From Amoebophrya sp. AT5.2 (lineage: Eukaryota; Sar; Dinophyceae; Syndiniales; Amoebophryaceae), in NCBI GenBank assembly GCA_005223375.1, contig RXOD01005966.1:1-11794 (forward strand): 11,794 nt of DNA. The letters are read 5' to 3'. Made by a program: the position numbers and the translations under genes. Below are positions 7,165 to 11,794 of this stretch, piece after piece (the first letter of the stretch is position 1; each line of letters starts with the position of its first letter). The notes under the pieces are model-generated. The model did no database searches and had not been told where the DNA came from. It was given only the letters and a program-made list of their open reading frames with translations.

Positions 7165-10100
7165 ATGCCTTGGACGCGCCTTTCACCTGCTCTCGTGCTG
7201 CTGGCGGTTTCGCCGGCGGCGGAAGCAGCTCTTAGGTCAGGACGTTCGGCAGTGCGTCAGCGGGACGAGGCGGAGCAGAGCAACCACCTGCTGCTGAAGC
7301 ACCGCGCGGGAGCGAATTCAAATGGCGGCGGCGCTACACGCCGTAGTGGCTTGACACAAATAAAATCGGAGGCGGGTGCTCCTGGCAGCGAGGAGAGGAC
7401 TCTTGTGAACGACACGTCGTCGTCGCCAGACCAGCGGGGGCGGGGGATCTTGGCGAGGCTCCGTGGAGGTCGCGAGGATGAAGCCCTGGGGGAGGAGGCA
7501 GTAGGCAGCAGGGATCGTCCTTGGGGAGCAGGGATCGTCCCTGGGAGTTCGTTCAGCGAGGCCGGTCTAGCGGCCGGCTTTAGCGCAGCGGCGCGGCAGC
7601 CCGGATCCTCGGGCTTTGAGGATCACGACAACTTAGGCTGGTCGGAAAACGGGAAGCTCCCCATACCGAATCCCTGCCGGTATGCCAACAATCCGGACCC
7701 GGAGAAGAAGGAGCGCGCCACGCTTATGCTCCGAGACCAGCTGGTAAGTGGCTTAGTGGTAATGAAAATGTTTTCGGGGCTCTTCGGGGTGCCCTTTGAT
7801 GGTGAGGTCTACACCAGGAGAAGAGGCGGCTTTCCGCATCCGGCAGCAGGCCTCACACCCTTCCGCCTTGCAGCTAACAAAAAGTCGCCACTCTAGAACG
7901 CGCCCTCTTCTGCCCTGCTTCCAGGCTCTAGCCCTCGTAGAAGTAGTAGTACAAGTTTTAGTAGCACAAGCACGATAACCAAGACTATTGTAGCCCCTGC
8001 CTGGGTTTCTATGGCCTTTTTCTCCCTCCCACTGGCTTACCTCTACTTCTCCGCCTCCCCTCATCCAAAAAATGGGGCATCTCTGAAACCGCCCGGCGCT
8101 TCAGAGCGCCTTGACGCACTCGCCACCAAAGGCCATCCGCCACCCAAGGGGAGCCATCACGCAGTAATTACCAGTTGCCCGCTTACCACCTGGTCCCGAC
8201 ATAACGCTTATGCTCCGAGACCAGCTGGTAAGTGGAAGTGCCACGAGTGACCAGTGGGAAGTAGGTGAAGTAGCAAAGCGGCCTTTATTTTATCCGCCTG
8301 AGCGGAAGGCCTCGAAGATGCACCTCTGCGGCCTGCTACGGCCAACAATAGAACGCCACCCGTAAGAGCTCCCTCATCGATCCCCCGCCTTCAGTTCCAA
8401 CCAGCACCACCCCCATTCAGTTCCTACCAGTACCTCTCACTACGACTACCACTTCCCTCTACCTGCTAACTTCTGAGTCCCCATCTGCATCTTCGAATGA
8501 CAATCGGGCACCTACTCTGAAACCGCTTCGCACCAGGTTCGCCGAAGCGCCTTAAGCGGCACTCCCCATCGCTGAGGCGAACCATTGCCCCTTGCAATAT
8601 GAATTAATATGTAAAGAGTATAAGACGAAGTTCCGGAAATGCCTTCTGTAGCTTTTCGACTGTAGATCTCCTGAAGGCCCAAAAAACACCAAACAAACCT
8701 TCAGGAGGCTTCAAAATAAGAATCCGCGAAATCCGACGACTTTTGTTGCGACAGCATGGGGATTCGCGAGTTTTCTGGAAATTGCAAAAACCTTCAGTAG
8801 GTGTAAACCTTCAGTAGGTTAGGCTTAGGGTTTCTGCGCCCAAAAACCTTTAGTAGGCTCGTACTCCCATTGCATCAAGCACGCCGATTTGCTACTGAAG
8901 CTTTTTTGACCACCTGAAGGGCGTTCTTCTGAAGCGAAATCCATTTTTTCGTCTTCAGAAGGTGAACACCTGCAGTAGATCTAGAATTTTTTGTGAGTTT
9001 CACCTTTAGAAGCTAAGCACCTGCAAGAGGAGGTCGCTTGTTATCTAATCAAAAGCGAACTACTGAGGGTTTCCCCAACCTTCTGTAGGTCTGCGCGTGA
9101 CCTTCTGTAGGTACACTTTTCTTAAGACTCTATTGCAGGCTTTTCATATTTTTCTCTAGCAAGGGCTCGCTACACTAAAATAAAGTAGAAGGCTGGCACT
9201 GTAGTTCTGGCGGCGGCAGCGTTCCTGCCGGTGCCGCAGCTGGCGCAGAGTCGGCGTTTTTTGCGCGAGTGTCGGCAGCTGTTCCTTCAAGAAACTACTC
9301 TTGCAGGTGCAGCGTCGTCCTCTCGCTGCTCGCGGCCCTTTGGATGAGGTGCGGCATTGTCTTCACGCTGCTCATGCTCGTCAAAATTAAACTTGCGCGC
9401 TCGGTTTTCAGCGGTTGCGGCGAGGACAGCTGCACTCGCTTACTTGATTTTTCGCCAGCCTTTTCTAAATGTAACACAAAAGCCCTTCCGCCACCGCCGC
9501 GCCGCAGGGGCGGCGAGTGCTTGGTACTTACTTATACCAGAATTGGCCGTCCTTACTTTTACCAGCTGGTCGCTTCATAACGCTGTTGAAGGGGCGGACG
9601 TTCTTCATTCCGAAAACCGCGGCCACGTCCCAGTACGGAGCCGGGGCAGCAGGGGCGATGAACGACAAGTCGGGCACCACGTTTTGTTTCGGCGGGGGGC
9701 CTAATGACCAGGTGGGGGCACACATCCGGCTGCCGCGAGACACGCGGCAAATCACGCTCGTATGGATGAATGGCAAGATCACGTGCGGCGGAGGCGGGTG
9801 TGAGGTTTCCCCGTGGGCGTCGCGGCAGGGGGCCATTTCGCCGTGGATGATTCAGGGCAAAGCGAACAAGTACCAGAACCAGTTGTACCCCACGGTGGCG
9901 CCGGTGCGTGGCTCGTACCAGGACATCAAGAAGTATTGGGCGGAGCCCGACACTATTCATCCTGGTCTCGGAGGGCAATACAGGTGCACGCATACTTGTG
10001 TGGATTATATATACGTTGGCCTAGTCGAAGTTCAAGATGCCCGGCTGTCGGGCTCGGGACGAGAGGGACTAGGACGACGAATCGAGAGTCGAGGGAGCAA

Positions 10101-11794
10101 ATGACTGATGTGCGCCCTTCTGATGTTGTTCGGTAGCACGTCGGAGTAGAAGCCGATGTAGTTCTTTCTGTACCGCCAAATAAGTTGCTAGCGCAAACCG
10201 CGGACCATTCGCACAGTGTTGAGGCCGCGAGATGGTTTCGCTTTTGCTTGCTGGGTCCTCTTTGAAAAGAGAAGGCGAAAGGTATTTCTCCGGGTATACA
10301 TTCAACATCTTGAAAATTGAATCGGCGCAACCAAACGAATGCGAACAGGTATCAGCCCGGCACATCGTGGGCGCAGCTCGGGCATCCTACCGAACCGTAT
10401 AAGGCGCCGGCCTTGGGCCGCAGCTTCAAAGTCTGGGCAAGGGCTGCCACAGCTTCTGTGAATGGGCCAAAGTCGGTTGATTTTCGGGACGAGGAGAAAA
10501 AGTATGCCGCGGGCGACTACTCGATCATCCACGGCGAGAATTACTTTAATTACGCCGACAGTGACAACGGCGGCCTCGTCTGCATCAAGGCGATTGCGTG
10601 CCACGTGCAACCGATTCACACCACCACGCCGGCCCCTGTGGTCCCAACCACTACCACAACTACCACCCTAGTGGTGGTGGAAAAAGGCAAGTGCCACATC
10701 TGGCTTGTGATCGTGCCGCTCCTGATCCTCTGTTGCGGCGTGGCCACGATAGTACTGACGAACGTGCTCCTCCTGGGCGAGGAGGACGAGAAGCAAGCCA
10801 TGCGGGGAGTCACGACGACGACAAATGAGTCGGTGGTGGTCCACGACTGGAACCAGCAAGGGGAGGCGTTGGGGGAAAGCGGGAAGGTGCTCACGGACCA
10901 AGACGGAAACAAGATCACGAAGAACAGCTTCCGCGAGTCGAAGGAGAGCGTGGCCGCGCGGGAGTCGCTAGCCAAGAGACGGAAAAAAGCGAAAAAACTG
11001 GAGTCCATGGACGCCGCCGGGACTACAGCGGAGCAGGAGGACACGGACACGGCTGGCGCGTCCTCTCTGGATGCACGGAGAAACAAGAAGAAGATGAAGG
11101 ACGCGGAGTCGGGGTTGACAACCGCAGCTACGAGTCCGGGAAGCGAGGCCGAATCCGACCCGCTGGAACCGGGCAGCAAGCCAAAGAAAAAGAAGCCGAA
11201 GAAGAAGGTGGACAAGGCGCCCCTGTTGGCGCCGGACGAGGAGCGCGCGGCGGCGGGCCTGGTGAATAAGCTTGGCATCTCGAAAATGTACGCGCGGAAG
11301 CTCGTCGCGCATCAGCTGGGGGAGCATCCCGATCTTGGCAAGCCGCCACTGCCGGGCGCGAAGGACAAAAAAATGCTGCAGAAGGCGGGGATCGATCCCG
11401 AGAAGGAGAGTGGGATGGAGGAGTTGCGAAAGCTGGCGACTGCGTCGCAGCAAGGGGGAAAGCGCGACGTAGGCGCGGATGGCAATCTAGGCGGCGGCGC
11501 GGGGAGGAGAGGAGGGGACAAGGCAACTGGGTCTGAGCTGGACGACGCGCGAAAGAAGCGGGGAGGGCTGGGAGTGTCTACAGATTTGACCCTGAGCACG
11601 GGAAGCGACAGCGAGTCGGGGAAGAAGTCGAAGGCGGGAAAGAAAAAAGCGGCGAAGAAGAAAAGCAAGCCTGCCCCGGGCGCGGCGAGGGACTCGGGGA
11701 ACGAGAAAACCGAGAGTGCCAGGAAATTCGGCGCCAAAAAAGCCAAGAAGAAGAAAGGGCCCGGCGCCGATTCGGATACCTCTGCGGCGGCAGA
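7165..11794 (+). CDS. Large type I membrane protein, exons 7165-7743, about 9592-9983, 10349 to beyond window
   Basis: I recognise no family. Exon 1 begins with a classical signal peptide, LSPALVLLAVSPAAEA, with likely cleavage after A21. Low-complexity Gly/Ser/Arg-rich sequence follows, with one N-glycosylation sequon (NDT), then a conserved-looking end (NGKLPIPNPCRY, KKERATLMLRDQL). Exon 2 encodes a Gly-rich region with three cysteines (TTFCFGGG, GKITCGGGGC) and motifs such as QITLVWMNGK. Exon 3 continues the ectodomain, then a Thr/Pro stalk at about 414-431 (TTTPAPVVPTTTTTTT). One transmembrane helix follows, WLVIVPLLILCCGVATIVL... (about 442-466, nt 10701-10775), then a tail of over 330 residues rich in KKxKKK clusters, Ser and Asp/Glu. 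Exon 2 joins exon 3 as codon AG|G in frame, and exon 1 joins exon 2 in phase 0. The start of exon 2 may instead be 9541, which has a better acceptor and is also in frame but has less coding-like composition. The frame is open at the window end. Confidence 0.68.
7720..7751 (+). repeat. 32-bp exact direct repeat, copy 1 (exon 1 end plus donor)
   Basis: The block from ACGCTTATGCTCCGAG to GGTAAGTGG recurs without mismatch at 8204-8235, 484 bp downstream. It covers the last 24 bases of exon 1 (codons for TLMLRDQL) and the first 8 bases of the intron. Sequence on either side is unrelated between the two copies. Confidence 0.97.
8081..8581. repeat. Set of short GC-stem hairpins, two in a shared sequence frame
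   Basis: GGCGCT-TCAG-AGCGCC (8095-8110) and CGCTTCG...CGAAGCG (8524-8549) are both preceded by CTCTGAAACCGC and followed by AGCGCCTT or GCGCCTTA. The stems differ while the pairing is kept. Two further small hairpins are CCGC-CTGA-GCGG (8297-8308) and TCGC-TGAG-GCGA (8570-8581). They lie inside the long intron. Confidence 0.6.
8204..8235 (+). repeat. 32-bp exact direct repeat, copy 2 (duplicated splice donor inside intron)
   Basis: This copy carries CAG|CTG|GTAAGT at 8222-8233, so an acceptor-like CAG and an ideal donor are three bases apart. Read in the exon 1 frame it stays open to a TAA at 8363-8365 that is itself embedded in a donor-like word (CC|GTAAGA at 8362). Confidence 0.97.
8641..9112. 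repeat. Array of about 15 near-palindromic 13-mers, consensus ACCTTCAGTAGGT
   Basis: Perfect copies lie at 8790-8802 and 8807-8819. An ACCTTCTGTAGGT variant occurs exactly twice, at 9078-9090 and 9100-9112. Degenerate copies lie at 8641, 8697, 8846, 8951, 8968, 9002 and 9019. Reverse-orientation copies lie near 8668, 8890, 8911, 8925 and 9058. The ends ACCT and AGGT are reverse complements, so each unit is a small imperfect palindrome. Spacing is irregular (17 to about 90 nt). Confidence 0.85.
9984..10348 (+). other. Predicted GT...AG intron 2 of the membrane-protein gene (365 bp)
   Basis: The donor is ATACAG|GTGCAC and the acceptor GCGAACAG|GTATC. The word ACAGGT occurs at both ends, so the exact cut is ambiguous by a few bases, but the spliced frame is the same (QYR then YQPGTSW). 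Read without splicing, exon 2 would run into unrelated sequence and stop at 10102-10104. The acceptor lacks a good pyrimidine tract. A small hairpin, GCCCG-GCTGT-CGGGC, lies at 10038-10052. Confidence 0.6.

Larger units (their letters stand above)
7744..9591 (+). other. Predicted long first intron of the membrane-protein gene
   Basis: The donor is an ideal CAGCTG|GTAAGT. Candidate acceptors that keep frame are TATACCAG|AATTGG (exon starts 9541) and TTGAAG|GGGCGG (exon starts 9592). A third, TTTTACCAG|CTGGT (9565), shares the word ACCAGCTGGT with the donor but leads to a stop. The intron holds a copy of the donor region, GC hairpins, a small tandem duplication (8390-8408 and 8417-8435, 17 of 19 matching) and a dense 13-mer array. 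Part of it (about 9205-9470) is GC-rich and open and might be an extra exon. Confidence 0.55.

Noticed and set aside
6668..7297. 209-codon + strand ORF
   Set aside because: It overlaps the signal-peptide exon out of frame, has no third-position bias and no recognisable motif.
7720..8235. Ordinary tandem duplication of 484 bp
   Set aside because: Sequence after the two 32-bp copies is unrelated, so only the 32-bp word is duplicated.
8641..9112. CRISPR array
   Set aside because: Repeats are only 13 nt, degenerate, occur in both orientations with irregular spacing, and the locus is eukaryotic-looking with spliced genes.
9517..10104. Reading 9517-10104 as a complete stand-alone gene
   Set aside because: Its ends look intronic; the GT at 9984 and AG at 10348 join it in frame to the membrane-protein exon, and the upstream exon with signal peptide fits phase 0.
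10616..11278. 220-codon minus-strand ORF, and others in 10968-11746
   Set aside because: They are shadows of the + strand exon 3 encoding the Thr stalk, membrane helix and lysine-rich tail; Ser/Phe/Leu runs reflect antisense lysine and glutamate codons.

Overview
The window looks like nuclear DNA of a protist. Coding segments are GC-rich with mostly G/C third positions. They are separated by AT-richer, repeat-laden introns and spacers, and three GT...AG introns can be placed where exon frames join. All supported genes lie on the + strand, which fits the one-directional gene runs of dinoflagellate-like alveolates (for example a parasitic syndinian). That taxonomic guess is an inference; I saw no dinoflagellate spliced-leader relic or rRNA to confirm it.

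Layout. (1) At 2-451 there is the 3' end of a probable histidine-phosphatase (phosphoglycerate-mutase-like) gene, ending in a perfect 21-bp inverted repeat. (2) From 452 to 2548 there is about 2.1 kb with no convincing gene, apart from a 14-codon upstream ORF close to the next start. (3) At 2549-4836 there is an ABHD4/ABHD5 (CGI-58)-like alpha/beta hydrolase, in two exons joined in frame across a canonical intron (3961-4229). It has an N-myristoylation-type start and a long charged C-terminal extension of unknown function. (4) From about 4806 to 6461 there is a confusing mosaic: an open frame that overruns the hydrolase stop in another frame, a cysteine-rich coding segment (5644-6222), a smaller cysteine-containing ORF (6219-6461), and three related repeat blocks that read like an 'empty' and a 'filled' version of one unit. 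(5) From 7165 past the window end there is a large type I membrane protein. It has a signal peptide, an unrecognised ectodomain, a threonine-rich stalk, one transmembrane helix and a very lysine-rich cytoplasmic tail. I assembled it from three exons; its last exon has no stop within the window, so simple ORF calling misses it.

The most unusual content lies in the first intron of gene 5 (about 7744-9591). It contains an exact 32-bp copy of the exon 1 end together with its GTAAGT donor, several short GC hairpins, and about 15 copies of a near-palindromic 13-mer (consensus ACCTTCAGTAGGT) in both orientations. No operon-like cooperation between the genes can be inferred.
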